From the NCBI GenBank assembly GCA_025174535.1, contig JALBUN010000005.1, forward strand, positions 372,001 to 436,000: 64,000 bases of DNA, in the 5' to 3' direction. Below the pieces are notes generated by a model. It was not told where the DNA came from. It saw only the letters and a list, made by a program, of their open reading frames with translations, and did no database searches. Position numbers and translations under genes: made by a program. How positions within the stretch are numbered: position 1 is the first letter of the stretch; each line of letters opens with the position of its first letter. This document shows positions 33,541 to 44,911 of the stretch, in pieces. The stretch comes from Cantharellus purpuraceus. Lineage: Eukaryota > Basidiomycota > Agaricomycetes > Cantharellales > Hydnaceae.

Positions 33541-33951
33541 AGAAGGGAGATACTGTTACATCCTGTAACACCAAGTCTGATCTCTGGATCCCCTTCATCT
33601 CTATCTCCTTCATCTCCATTCTCCATCATCTCCACCTCTGTCAACTCCACCTCTGTCAACCCCAAACTCCATTATTGTTCTCCTTATAAGTAGTTTCTTC
33701 TTATGGGTTACAATAAATCTTCTTCTTTTATATTGCTTAGTTTAGTTCAGAATTGGGTCTAAACTCCAAACGCCTTTCCATGTTGTACTCCATATCCATT
33801 CTATTGTCTTATTGTTTTTAGTTTCATCATTCAATTCTCCACATACTTATATGGGCTACTCTCTGTCTATTACAGTAGTTCATATATCGACTAAGATTTG
33901 CCCCATCAACTTCTTGGTTGCTAGCTTCTTGACAAGTACCTTCTTGACAAG
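33541..33951 (+). repeat. Polypurine tract and truncated 3' LTR of D1
   Basis: The purine stretch AGAAGGGAGA at 33,541-33,550 precedes the LTR start TGTTACATCC at 33,554. The LTR runs through about 1.5 minisatellite units and the R-start segment (CAGTAGTTCATATATCG near 33,871) and stops at CTTGACAAG (33,951), where the family C LTR begins. Confidence 0.85.
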
Positions 33952-34230
33952 TGTTAAATGGTGTCTTAGTTTACACTGTTGCACAGAACTCAACCAAGTG
34001 TATTGGTTGGGCAATGTGCTGTACAGTGTGGTAGTTACTAAGTTTCTTTTTTACTATATGTGGACCCACACATGTACTTGGGTCCACTGGCTTACATAAT
34101 AACTATACATATGCACCCTATGGGCACATATATCTATCAAGAAGACAGCATTCCTTAATGGAATGCTGCATACACTAATTATAACTATCTAGCTACATAC
34201 TATAGTAAGTAAGTACCTTGGGTACTTACA
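33952..34230 (-). repeat. 3' LTR of C1
   Basis: 279 bp, plus-strand ends TGTTAAATGG and GGTACTTACA. Contains several hairpins, for example CAGCATTCC (34,146-34,154) paired with 34,160-34,168. Inserted in the D1 3' LTR after CTTGACAAG. Confidence 0.85.
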
Positions 34231-34243
34231 CCCTCCCCTTTTT
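34231..34243 (-). other. Polypurine tract of C1
   Basis: The minus strand reads AAAAAGGGGAGGG directly against the 3' LTR start TGTAAGTACC, the position at which plus-strand DNA synthesis is primed. The same tract flanks the C2 LTR at 56,755-56,767. Confidence 0.8.
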
Positions 34244-34333
34244 GAATGAGGCACAATCTCATTCAGTACCTTTTAATCATACAGCTCCTTATGAAGCTGT
34301 TCTGACAAGTCAGTGTCCATATGATCATCTTGT

Positions 34334-35964
34334 TCATATGGCTCCAGAGGGACAGCTCTCAGTTGTCCCTGATGTGGTTGCAGTATCCTCATCCACTTGA
34401 ATGGATGAGGAGGATGCAATTGCTACTGCAGCATCCCAATCAAGTTCACGATTGAGTTGATCGTGACCTAAACACTCAGCAAGAGAGCATTTAGCAGCTT
34501 TATGAGCTGCTTGAGAGACTCCCTGAGTCTTCTGCTTTTGCTTACCAACCCTGGCAGGCTGGTTAAATGCTGCTCCAGAGGCAATGCATTTAGCAAACTC
34601 CTCTAATATAGCAGCATGATCGGGGGTGATGCCCCCTGATCGTCCAAACCAGAGCACAAGCTCTAATTCAGTATGTTCTTTGGGGGAGTGATTCCCCCAA
34701 TCATACACTCCAGTGACTGAAGCGCAAAAGGTGTCACCAAGAGTTGGTGAGAACTTTTGACCACTGGTCAATAACTCCCAGTGGCTGGAATTCTGGAACA
34801 TAGTCCAGAGGTTCTTCTTAAATACAGAAGAACCCTTCTTGGGAGTGGCCTTTTGCAGCCACATCCATATGTCCACATTGGACAAGTTCATAGTACCATC
34901 CAACTCCTGTTGGATGGCCAGGGGGACCCCATTATGGTTTACTTGCCACCCCTGTATGAGGGCAAGTGTGTCTACCGGTGTGGTCAGTAGAGTGATGATA
35001 AGACTTGCATTATCAGTGTAAGCCAGCAGAGTCATTCTCTTGATGACTCTACACATTGGTACAGTCCATTCTGCAAATGGTGTGGCCAATGCTTTTTTAT
35101 GGAGTGATACAAACTCTGAAGTGTCTGTATTGCAGATGTTGAACCAGTCCACCCTGATAGGGGTGGACTTGCCCAGAGGTCATGGCAGGTGGCCAGTGAC
35201 TGCTCTGGGAGGGTCAGCCGCAGTCATGAACCATGGTGCCCATTTTTGGGAAATGATTTCCCTGCATTGGCATGCTTGAGGGCATGCCTGAAATTGTCCC
35301 AGTATTTGCAATAATTTGTACACTGGGCTTCCTCCAGTGTCTTCAATGCTGGGTCTTTTAAGGTATGGCTGGTGTCACCAGCCATATACTCCTTTCAAAG
35401 CTGATCAATCTCAGCTTTGATTTCAGATAGGGCAAACTCTTTGAGTTTTCCTGGTTGCTTAGCACCCTTGGGGATGCTAGCCAGGAGGAGACCACAATCA
35501 TGGTCATATCCTTCCCAGATTGGGTCAGTATTGTCCCAATCTTGACCTTTGAACCCTCAAGGGTTGATCTGATGCAATTTGCCCAGGAGATTGTCCTCTT
35601 TAGTGAGGTTGATCATTTCCCATGACAATGAAGCCATGGGCTGTGATGACATAATGGCAGGCAATGATTTGCCTGCCATAGCATATGATAGTGATGCTAC
35701 TGGGGCCAAGCACACCATTGTGAGCTTGGTCTTGAATGTAGGAGTTGCTCTGTCAGCAGCCTCCTTCAGTGTTTTTAACTCATCTCTGAGACAAGTTACT
35801 TTGGACTTCTCATTGTCAAGAAGTCCTTCAAGTTCTTGGACCTGTGCAAACAGGTCCAAGTTGTCCTTGTACATCTTATCATAGTCTTCACAGTAAGGTG
35901 TCACGACATCATCTTTGATGTTGCATATAAGTTGTGGCCATGCAACTCTTAATGCCCTTTCCAA
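34334..35964 (-). pseudogene. ORF-X: unassigned ORF downstream of integrase in C1
   Basis: A sense ORF following pol, unusual for Ty3/gypsy. From 35,964 leftward: MERALRVAWPQL, then a predicted coiled coil (DLFAQVQELEGLLDNEKSKV and following), a middle with KGAKQPGKLKEFALSEI and YCKYWDNFRHALKHA, then the longest open part (35,152-34,334) with VDWFNICNTD, a segment with LELVLWFGRSGG, and a Lys/Gln-rich then Ser/Thr-rich acidic tail. Breaks are three or four TGA codons and one frameshift near 35,230. I do not recognise the protein. A second copy in C2 (58,608-59,439 and 56,995-57,169) shows it belongs to the family. Confidence 0.6.
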
Positions 35965-35992
35965 GATCTTTGGGGTGCCATCTATCTGAGAA

Positions 35993-37310
35993 CTACTGTC
36001 TATGAGGTAGTTCTTGCACTTGAATCACCCCTCGAAGCTCTAAATAATCGTCTAGAGCTTGTAGGTCCTTACATGATGTGTAAGATTCCCAGGTGACATC
36101 TCCCAATGTCCATAGAACTTGAAATTCAAGTTCTTTACCGCTTATCCATCGATGAGTGATGATTTCATCGACAAGCCACTCCTGCTCATTGTCGTTCCCA
36201 AAGTTGTAAAATGACTTTGCTTCCTGTTTTGGGAATCTCATCTCATCATTTGGCACATATGGTCAAATGAGACTGACATGGAACATAGGTGTAATACACC
36301 TACTAGTCAGTTCTGGTGGCAATTCCAGTGTCACCATTGAAGCTTTATTATGGGCTTTGATTATTTTATAGGGCCCAATATACCTGGGCACTAGTTTGCT
36401 GGTTCTACCCTTAGGTAGAGTCAAGTTTTTCATTGAGAGGTAGACTTTGTCACCTCTCTGGAAGGTTGGGCCTTCCTGATGTTTCTTATTGGCATGAAAC
36501 GTCTGAGCAACACGACTTTCTATAATCATGTCATGCACCTCTAGCAGGTTCATTTGGGCCTGCTGTGTGAATCATTTGACACCCTTGAACTTGGTGTTAT
36601 TGTTCATGGGCATGCCTATCCTAGGCATATACCTGTGGTTAAGTTCAAACAGAGTAAACCCCATTGTTGAGCTTATGTTGGAGTTTAGTACAAACTCCAC
36701 CATTGGACACTTGTGTGCCCAATCTTTCTGATCACTTCATACAACGGTACGAAGTATTTGGCCAATGGAATGATTTGCTTGTTCTGTCGCTCCATCTGTT
36801 TGTGGATGGAACACTGTGGACATGAGGAGTTTCACTCCCATTATCTGCTGTAGTTCATGCCAAAAGATAGATGTGAACTTTGAATCTCGATCAGACACAA
36901 TCGAGTCTGGTACACCATGAAGGCATACAACTTCTTTAAGGAATAGCCATGCTACTCCCTTCACTGTTACACATGTGTTTGTAGGTATTATATGTACCTG
37001 CGATGTGAAGTGATTGATGACTACCAGTAGGTAGTCATAGTCATTCAATTTTGGTAATGGACCCATAAAGTCCATACCTATCAATTGCCAGGGCCACTCT
37101 GGTACTGGAAAGCTATGAAGAAGCCCTATGGGTTTCTTCGTACTGTCTTTATTCATTTGGCACTTTGCACACAAAGTGCAGAATGATTTGACATCGGTGG
37201 TCATGCCTGGCCACCAGCACAACCATCAAATGTAATTCATGGTCTTTAGTTGACCAAAATGGCCAACTACTTGGTGTGCATGGTCAATTATTATCTCTAC
37301 CAGCCTCCTC
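35993..37310 (-). pseudogene. Integrase with GPY/F and chromodomain-like module of C1
   Basis: Minus-strand order: zinc-binding Cys pair (CTLCAKCQMNK, near 37,150-37,190); core with IGMDFMGPLP, IVSDRDSKFTS and Glu in GATEQANHS (36,737-37,222); GPY/F (YIGPYKIIKAHNKAS, about 36,370); then EWLVDEIITHRWISGKELEF and VTWESYTS (35,993-36,200), which fits a chromodomain. The core is one 161-codon open stretch. Coding sequence is full of hairpins, for example GTAGTCAT-type arms near 37,017-37,040. Confidence 0.85.
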
Positions 37311-37599
37311 CCCTTCAGGAATGCTGCACAGGGTATACAGACAACATTGCATTTGTATATATTTTTGGTCCATATTAGACCATCACACCCACCAAATCAT
37401 GTGTGCTCTTTAGGTGCTTCCAGCACCTTAGAAAGGACAGTGTCCTTTCTATATGTGCCTCATACAATCTGCACAAGGTTAATCCCATGCTTGACATGGG
37501 ATCGCAATGGTGTTCTGTCATCATCTGATGACATCACTCCAACATCCTCTATTTCTTTAGAGACTTAGAATCATCATTCAATGATTCTGTTTGAATATT

Positions 37600-39136
37600 G
37601 AGTGCTTCAGCTTCTAGCGCTCTGTTTTCTTTTTTCTCAAGCAGTCACCTTCGGGTGACTGCTGCTGTCCTGATCTCAATGAACCATTCTGTGGGAAGCA
37701 GTTCTCCTTCAGGGTCAAGATGTACATCTGCACTCAGGTAGATGTAGTTGGGATAACTCTCTGTTGGGGAGTCATCAGCATAGTAGCACAATAGACAATC
37801 CATTACTTTGTTCTCTACCCCATCTATATGCAGGGTGGTGAAGTTGAAACGGGATAAGAACTCCCACCACCTAATCTGTTTAGGAGACAGGTTCTTTTGG
37901 GTCTCAAAGTATTTGAGACCCTTGTGGTCAGTTACTAGGACGAACTTTTGTCCTAGTAGCTTATCTTCCCATTTCATTAGGGCTTCAAGCATGGCTATAG
38001 TCTTGTGCTTGTGGGTCTTATAGTGCTGTTGTGCAGCACTAAATTTCTTGGATAGGACTCTGGCAGGCCAACAGGTCTGCCAATCTTTTCCTTATCCATA
38101 GACGGCTCTGACTCCAGTTTTGGAGCTGTCAGTAATAACCCAAATAGTATCAGGGTTATTGACATTGACGGGCTTCAATATTGGAGCCCTACATGCTAGG
38201 AGCTTGATGCTTTCAAAGCATTTCTCCAGCAGTGGCGTCCATAAGAATGGACAATTATTACAAGCACAACCTGATGACAGGGTTGTGTTATATCTGGCAT
38301 ATAGTGCACCAGATACTGCACTAGTCCAAGAAATCGTTGAACTTCATGGTATGATCTAGGTCATCTCCATTCTCGTATTTGCTGCATTTTATCAGTGTCT
38401 GTGTGCACACTGTGGTCATCTATTAGGTGACCAAGGCAATCCATACTTGTTGAGTATAGGTCAATCTTATTCTTGCTCAGGAACATATGTGCTTTCCTGA
38501 GCTCAGTGAATACCATCTCTAGGTGGTGTTCGTGCTTTCGTATAGTATGAGAGTACACAAATATGTCATCCAGATATACATGGATGAATCTTCCAATATA
38601 TTCTCAGAAGATGGTGGTCATGAGCTGCTGAAATGTCGAGGAGGCATTGCAGTCCCCTTGCTGCATGACTTGACTGACAAATGTCCCCAAGACAGTCACA
38701 AACACCGTTTTGGGTATATCCATCAGTCTGACACATCTGTTCATACACCTCAGACATATTGAGTTTAGATTGATATGTACAGCAGGCAACATTGTGTCTA
38801 ATGTTGTCCTGATTGGGAAAGGGTGTTATGTCCTTCACCGTATTATCATTCTGTTCACACAAGTTGAACATGGTGTGGAGCTTCCCATTTTTCTTGGGAA
38901 TGCATAGCATTGGTACAGCCTGCTGGGCTGTAGCTGATACCCACCATTTAGCAATGGTGTATTGCAGGACTTTCTCTGAAAGTTCTGCTTGGTATTGCTC
39001 TGGACACCTAGGCAAGCAATAATGTATTCGCTTGTCAGGATCCATGAGATCAATCTTGTGGTTAACTTCCCTACATGGGGGAAGTTCTAAGGGTATGCTG
39101 CCAAATAGGTCAGCGTACTTTTCTTTCCATTGATCC
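37600..39136 (-). pseudogene. Reverse transcriptase and RNase H of C1
   Basis: RT spans 38,360-39,136: EQYQAELSEKV, VPMLCIPKKNGKLHT, the catalytic YLDD-type motif near 38,570-38,585 in a shifted frame, then HHLEMVFTELRKAHM. RNase H lies at 37,645-37,992 with VLVTDHKGLKYF and RWWEFLSRFNF. Several frameshifts. At 39,137 a solo LTR-L interrupts the N-terminal end, and the upstream part resumes at 40,574. Confidence 0.82.
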
Positions 39137-40568
39137 TGTTTTGGAACCCGCAAAATTATGGTGTTAGGGCAAACTCTAAATCACCACAATTCCGTGAATG
39201 AACAGCTGAGAAGAATATCAAACCCTGCTGCAGCACAACTCCAGAAACGATTTAACGTTTGTACTTTGGTTACAATCCTTTGTATTGGTCAATGCAGACT
39301 ATACGCAGAAAAGTAATACGTTTCTTAGCAGCAAGAAATGAATAAGACTTCCAGAGTCTAGAGTTCACGGACGCTTAGGGGTCCAGATATTCCAAAAAGA
39401 TGGGAATGCACTTAGAGGCTAAAGGAAGTAGGTGGATGAATCCAACCGTCCAACCAGTGGCACTCAGAAGCGGGTAACAGCAATGTGTGAAGTAGTCTAG
39501 CAACTGCTTCACACGAGTTCAAGCTTCTAATGCTCTGCAAAGGCAGTACACACTAGTAACTTAAACAAGAGCACTAATGGCAGGACTATCGACAGACAAT
39601 CTCACCCTGTAGATTAGTAGTCACGTGAGGCAGATACTACACTCACGCCCAAAGCAGGAATATCACTACTTCAAGTGCAATCAAGTACAGTTACACAACT
39701 GTAAAAGATCCTTGAACTGGTAATCAACAGTTACTGAGATAGAGGATGACACTGTATGTCACTCTAGTCACACTGGTGTGCAGAAGATGGGTAGAATATG
39801 ATGATATGTTATTCTTTCAGAGGCAGAATGGCCTCCTTATATATTGTATTTACAGGGGCTGACTAATGCTTCTGGAATATTCTACCTATTAATAGATGGA
39901 AACTACTGGAAGGTTGTGGAAGGTGGAAGAAAGGGGTAGAATATTCCAAGCCAATCACAGGATCTGATCACAGCACTAACACTGATCAGGAGCTGAATAA
40001 TGGTTCTGGAAAGTTCTATCTAATAATAGAGGGAAACAGCTAGAATGTTATGGAAAGGGGTAGAATATTCCAAGGCAATCACCTGATTTGATCACCCATC
40101 AGCTGATCTGATCCCTGAACTAGGCACTGATCAGGCAAAAAGAAGGGTGTCCACCCTGTTTTCTGCACTGGTTTGGACAGCCATGGATAGCCACATGTCA
40201 GGTGATGATCTGCACGGAAAATAGTGCCCTGAGAGGCTGTGGTTGTTAAGTTACAAAATATTTATTGATCAGAGACATCTGAGCTTGAATTCAGGCCAAA
40301 TGCCTGGTCCAAAAGGGGAGAGCCGGCTGTGCAAAGGTTTGTGGGTGCCTATGGGTCCACAACTGTAGCACAGCAGAAATAAATGATTCTGAGCCGAGTT
40401 CTGCATGGAATATTCCCGAAAAAATATGGAAAAATAGAGAATATTTGAATAAGTCCATTCCAGGTACAAGCATCAAATATATGCTGATATTTAGGAATGG
40501 AAAAGCAAAGAATAGCACATTGGTGCTGCATAAATGGAATTTGATAGGGAAAAGGTGGTTCCCATACA
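39137..40568 (-). repeat. Solo LTR-L (1432 bp) in C1 pol, target duplication GATCC
   Basis: Plus-strand start TGTTTTGGAACC, end GGTTCCCATACA, flanked by GATCC at 39,132-39,136 and 40,569-40,573. Nearly identical to the inverted copy at 30,621-32,052, so both are recent. The TATA box (CCTTATATA at 39,835-39,843) marks minus orientation. The uninterrupted target is seen in C2 at about 62,400. Confidence 0.93.
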
Positions 40569-40573
40569 GATCC

Positions 40574-41345
40574 CTCAACTGAGGGATCTGACCAGCCATG
40601 TAAGTGGTTGATCCTTCACAAGACAAAGCTATTTGCATCGTGTTCTTATTTAGATCCTCCATTGGGGGGTCCTTTACTGAGTCTAGTCCTTCTTTTAGGA
40701 AGGACTGTGTTGTGGGTAGCTTGTGTTTAGAGTTACCCCCTTGGCGTCATTTATTCTGCCAACACTCTTTCTTCTTATTGAGTTTATACCCCATGATGGG
40801 GTATGAAGAGCATCAGTATTATGCTCTTCATTGGTGGGGACTTCTTCAGTTCCCATCATGATTTGGCCTGGGCCAGCGAAGTCCAGGCATATTCCTAGCT
40901 TTCATAGGAATGGGGTACCAAGTATTACGTTGTAATACTCAATGTTGGTGACATCGAAATATTCTTCAATGTTCCAACTACCAAACTTTATGGTAGTGTG
41001 AGTACCATAATTTATGGTACTCCTACTCCCAATGCATGCTAATTGCAGTGCGATGGGTTGCTCTAGTGCAAATGTCTTCATACCTGTCACGCATGTGAAT
41101 TCAGGGGATATCATTATCCCCTCACTTCCACTGTCTAATAGACAGTGGGCTAGTGTTCCACCAATCTCCCAATACCCAGAGATTGTTTTGTTGTCTATGT
41201 GTGGTCTATCTGGTTGTGCTGTCGACATCTGTTGGCTCCTATGATTATACATAGGTTTGGCTGATCTGTCAACACTGACAGCAGCTATATGCAGCTGTCG
41301 TGATTCCCTGCTTCTTTGGAATCTTGTTGCACTACAGAAACGCAC
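40574..41345 (-). pseudogene. Protease region of C1
   Basis: The minus-strand open stretch 40,902-41,345 contains the retropepsin motif LLDSGSEGIMIS near 41,120-41,150 and the tail VILGTPFL. 40,574-40,900 is the linker to RT. Palindromes persist here (AGTATTAC paired with GTAATACT, 40,921-40,939). In C2 about 299 bp of this region is deleted. Confidence 0.82.
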
Positions 41346-41369
41346 TGCATAGGTGTGTCTCAGTGGAAT

Positions 41370-43057
41370 TCAATCATTGGATTGAATTTGTATCGCATTA
41401 GAGTGATACATTGGCATAGCCTCCCTTTTGGGGGCATCATCTTGGTCGTCCCATTTGTATGGGGTGACCTCCTCATCCCATTCATAAGCCACTTCTATAG
41501 CTGGTATTTTTTCGTCTAGATGGTCCTTGGGATCATCCATTGCTTCTTCATGTTCTCCCTCTATCAGGGAGAATCCATCTACCTTATCCTCCACTATGTG
41601 TGAGGACATGTCCTTTCGGACCACAGCCAACCTTACATTGCCCTTTAATTTGGGGCAGCTGGGTTGCATGTGACCTGTCTGGCCACATTCGTAGCACACA
41701 ACATTACTAGTAACATTGTTCGATTGATCACCACTTGTGTGTGCTGGTGGTTTCAATGGATAATTACCCTTGAAAAGGTAATTGTTGGAATTGGACCCAG
41801 AGCTTCCATTATAGGGTTCCAACCTTGACACACTTGCTTGTTGTGAGTGTGTGTTGGGAGCCATATACACATGTCCTTGGGGTGTGGGTCAACTCCCCAT
41901 ATTCATCATACCAGTAGTTCTATTGACTACTGGTCTATGGGTTGAGGAGGATGCGTTAGTCATGTTCTCTGGGCATTGCATACCATGGTGGTATTGCGTC
42001 ATTGCAGTTACAAACCTCTTCCTGTATGTGTACGTGTCTGGTGGCATTATCATGTGACCTGCATACTTATCTAGGTCATTTATTAATTTGTGAATGGTCC
42101 TTTGACCCTGTATTACAGAGTCAAACTTATTTGACGCATGGTGATGCATCAGGGTGTGTAGGAATTTATGCTGCAATCCTTGGATTGCAGTTTCCAGGGT
42201 CCAGTCTTGGACTGCCCTATTGTAGTGTTCTACATTCCTGTAGAACCATTCCTGGGCCTCACCTTTAAGGTGAGTGCCCTAAGTACAATAGCTGAAACTT
42301 TGTACTTGATGGCCCTAGAAGATTATTCATCTTCAGCCATCGTAGCATACCTGCTACAAAGATCTCAAACTGTTCAAGATCTGCACCTCCTGCATATTGT
42401 TCAGGAGGTGATACTTTAATGCCCACAGACTTCTCTGGGTCTGTATCTCTATTATCGACTATGGCTACTTGCACCATGTGAGTAATGCCATCAATAGGAT
42501 CAATTGTGTCCAATTGATCTGGTATGCCTTGACCTTCTAAGGTCAATGGCACTGATTGTTCCCTGTTATGGGGAACGTCTTCTTGAGATACCCATTGGGT
42601 ATCTCATTGCTCATAGCAGGTGTCTCCTGAAAGGCCCACCACTCATATGTGCTGATAACTGTTCAGCACATGTTGTGACTGTCAGTTTAAGTTGACAGCC
42701 ACATTGAGCTCTTGCTGGGGCTGCTGCTCTCTAAACAGCTGGCCAAGTTCCTGCTCTGCATGTTTAGCCTTCCATTTAAGGGCTAATCTATGTTTACAAG
42801 AAGCCTCAACTTCTTGTTGTTTCCATAGCTCAATCTCTTGATTGAGCTCCTTTGCCATAGATTGAGGAGTTTCCTCTTCAATCTGGATCAGTAATCCTTG
42901 CCTCACAGGGATTACTGGGTCTCTAATTCCCTCCATTGGGGGAATTTCATTTCCTCTGTCTAACTGATCATTTGGTTGGATCCTCTCACCCCAGGGAGGT
43001 CCAGACTCTCTGGATTCAGATTCCTGTCAAGAATCTGATCTTCAGCAATGTGACTTG
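41370..43057 (-). pseudogene. Gag C-terminal part with zinc knuckle of C1
   Basis: The CCHC knuckle CYECGQTGHMQPSC lies near 41,660-41,700. Its N-terminal side reads HKFLHTLMHHHASNKF, LINDLDKYAGHMIMP and YRKRFVTAM, typical of a retroelement Gag core. The upstream part (42,265-42,936) has SPPEQYAGGADLEQFEIFVAGMLRWL and a Gln/Lys-rich helix. The acidic tail after the knuckle (41,370-41,600) is large. Frames are broken. Confidence 0.8.
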
Positions 43058-43881
43058 TGTCAAGAATTTATTCAAGTAATATTACAATCTATTGGAGCAA
43101 GAAGGGGGAGTTTTATGATAAGGAAAAGTTGTGAAAAGTTTGGGAATTTTTTGATTAAGGGATGAGGAGGAGGTGTTTTTCGATTTTATTTTGTGAGCCA
43201 TCCTTTCGTTCTACGGGGGTGGCTACTACTCAAAAAGGGAGGTATTATGATGATTTTCATTCGTCATAAACCTCAAGTCAAACGGGTAAAAATTCCTTTC
43301 TCTATAAAAAGTTTTTCCCCATGACATCACATATTATCAGTATCCACATCATTTCTTTTATCATATGTTTCAATCTTACTAAAAGGCTTTTTTATCATGT
43401 GATTGTCAAATTGTATATTAACTACAACTGTGTACGAGTATCAAAAAGGAGATTCACTACTTTTAATCCCTTCCAAGCTGCAAACAAACAGCTTGTGTCA
43501 ACTTTCTGTCGTTCCTGGAATAACTCCTAAACGACCTATTCTATTTGAAATCTTTTGCATATCCCATTAGGATATTGCATCAACTATTTCTATCTCAAAT
43601 TACGAACGATTTGGATCATTACATCCATTTCTATTAAGCAAACACTTTTTCGAAGTGTTGCTATTCCCATTTCTGCTCAAATATTTTGCAGAAGTCCCAG
43701 TTCTTAACCAAATATTCTGATATTTGGTAACATTACTCTACTAGACAACACCTTTCCATCGACCCCGCATATATCTGCATCCTTGCAGTAATTGCTCCCC
43801 TATTCAAAAATCTACTTCGCCACCATCCCTCACCTTCATCTTACACTCACCCACAACACCCCTCCATATCTTTTCTTAACA
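43058..43881 (+). repeat. Solo LTR-P (824 bp), target duplication ACTTG
   Basis: Starts TGTCAAGAATTT, ends TTTCTTAACA, flanked by ACTTG at 43,053-43,057 and 43,882-43,886. Contains TCTATAAAAAG near 43,303 and shares blocks with 29.69-30.47 kb. Inserted within the 5' coding region of C1. Confidence 0.88.
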
Positions 43882-44449
43882 ACTTGTGTCACTCAGAGTT
43901 CTCTTGGAGTGATTTTAACATCGTTCCTAGCTCTGCTATTTGCTGCCCCATAGTAGTGGCAGCATGCCCTGCTTTGGCAGCCATCTTAGCTGCCTGAGCA
44001 CTAGCTTCACTAATGCTCTTCATCTCATGTTGATTACGCATGAGTTGTTCACTCAATCTTGCAATTGTCCTGTGGGTTTCATGCTGCTCCATGCTGCGTG
44101 ATTCCCTAGTAGAAGTATTGCTACTTCTACTTGTGCTTGTATATTGAGCACATTCCTTTCCTTTAGGAGCATTGGAGACAGTATATGACTGTCTCCTCCT
44201 TTCTTCTCTAATCAAAGAACCACTCAATGAAGGGTTCTTGTTCAACAGACGATCTATTGTGCAATCATCTGTGCGGTCTTGCAATTGTGGCGACTCTCTT
44301 CTAGAGTCTTCCTTATGAGAAGTCTCTGCAACTTCTCTAGGGTCTAGTTCCCCTTCCTGGGAGCTTCTGCTGCTGGCTACATGCCGCCATTCATCATTTA
44401 TGATGTCCTGGGTGCTGCCAGCACAACTCACTCTACTGTGAGTCATCAT
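43882..44449 (-). pseudogene. N-terminal Gag or leader ORF of C1
   Basis: 186 codons from 44,449 (MMTHSRVSCAG). It is Ser/Arg/Glu-rich with a predicted helix near its end (LMRNQHEMKSISEASAQAAKMAAKAG). Its position between the 5' LTR and the Gag core suggests the Gag N-terminus. No specific domain recognised. Confidence 0.6.
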
Positions 44450-44640
44450 TATGATGACTCCTTTCTTTCTTCTATCTTTGTAGGCTAACTAAGTTAGTCT
44501 ACTAGTTGCTCACTTATATGAGTGACTGGGGGGGTTGGTATATGTCTGTACACCAGCAACGGCTGGTTTTCTAGTATTGACTAGAAAACTTCAATAATGA
44601 GGAAGAATCAATTGATTCTTCCTTTGGAAGTTCAAAAAAG

Positions 44641-44911
44641 TGTAAGTTGGTGTCTTAGTTCACACTGTTACACAGAACTCAACCAAGTATATTGGTTGTG
44701 TGATGTGCTGTACAGTGTGGTTGTTGACTAAGGTCTGTCTACTATATGTGGACCCACATGTGTACTTGGGTCCACTGGCTTACATAATAACTAATACATA
44801 TGCACCCATAGGGTGCATATATCTACCAAGAAGACAGCATTCCTTAATGGAATGCTGCATACATTAATTATAATTATATACTATAGTAAGTAAGTACCTT
44901 GGGTACTTACA
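44641..44911 (-). repeat. 5' LTR of C1
   Basis: 271 bp; minus strand starts TGTAAGTACC and ends CCAACTTACA, so the ends form a short inverted repeat. About 90 percent alike to 33,952-34,230 by eye. No complement of the downstream sequence (CTTTTTTGAACTTCC) is found in the LTR, so self-priming as in D and A is not evident. Confidence 0.85.

Larger units (their letters stand above)
24501..33951 (+). mobile_element. Element D1: Ty3/gypsy chromovirus with three nested insertions
   Basis: Order on the plus strand: R-U5 of LTR-D (24,501-24,810), primer-binding segment, gag, protease, RT, RNase H, integrase, GPY/F module, chromodomain, an antisense ORF region, polypurine tract and 3' LTR (33,554-33,951, cut by element C1). 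Nested inside are a solo LTR-D (26,907), an LTR-P (about 29,686) and an LTR-L (30,621). Nearly every premature stop is TGA at an expected arginine. The element has decayed beyond function. Confidence 0.9.
33952..44911 (-). mobile_element. Element C1: palindrome-rich Ty3/gypsy element with extra 3' ORF
   Basis: Minus-strand order: 5' LTR (44,641-44,911), gag, protease, RT, RNase H, integrase, GPY/F, chromodomain-like module, ORF-X, polypurine tract, 3' LTR (33,952-34,230). It carries two nested solo LTRs (43,058 and 39,137). It is about 8.7 kb without them. The sequence is densely filled with short perfect inverted repeats. Flanks ACAAG and TAATG do not match, so the two LTRs may come from different insertions joined by deletion. 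Confidence 0.87.
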
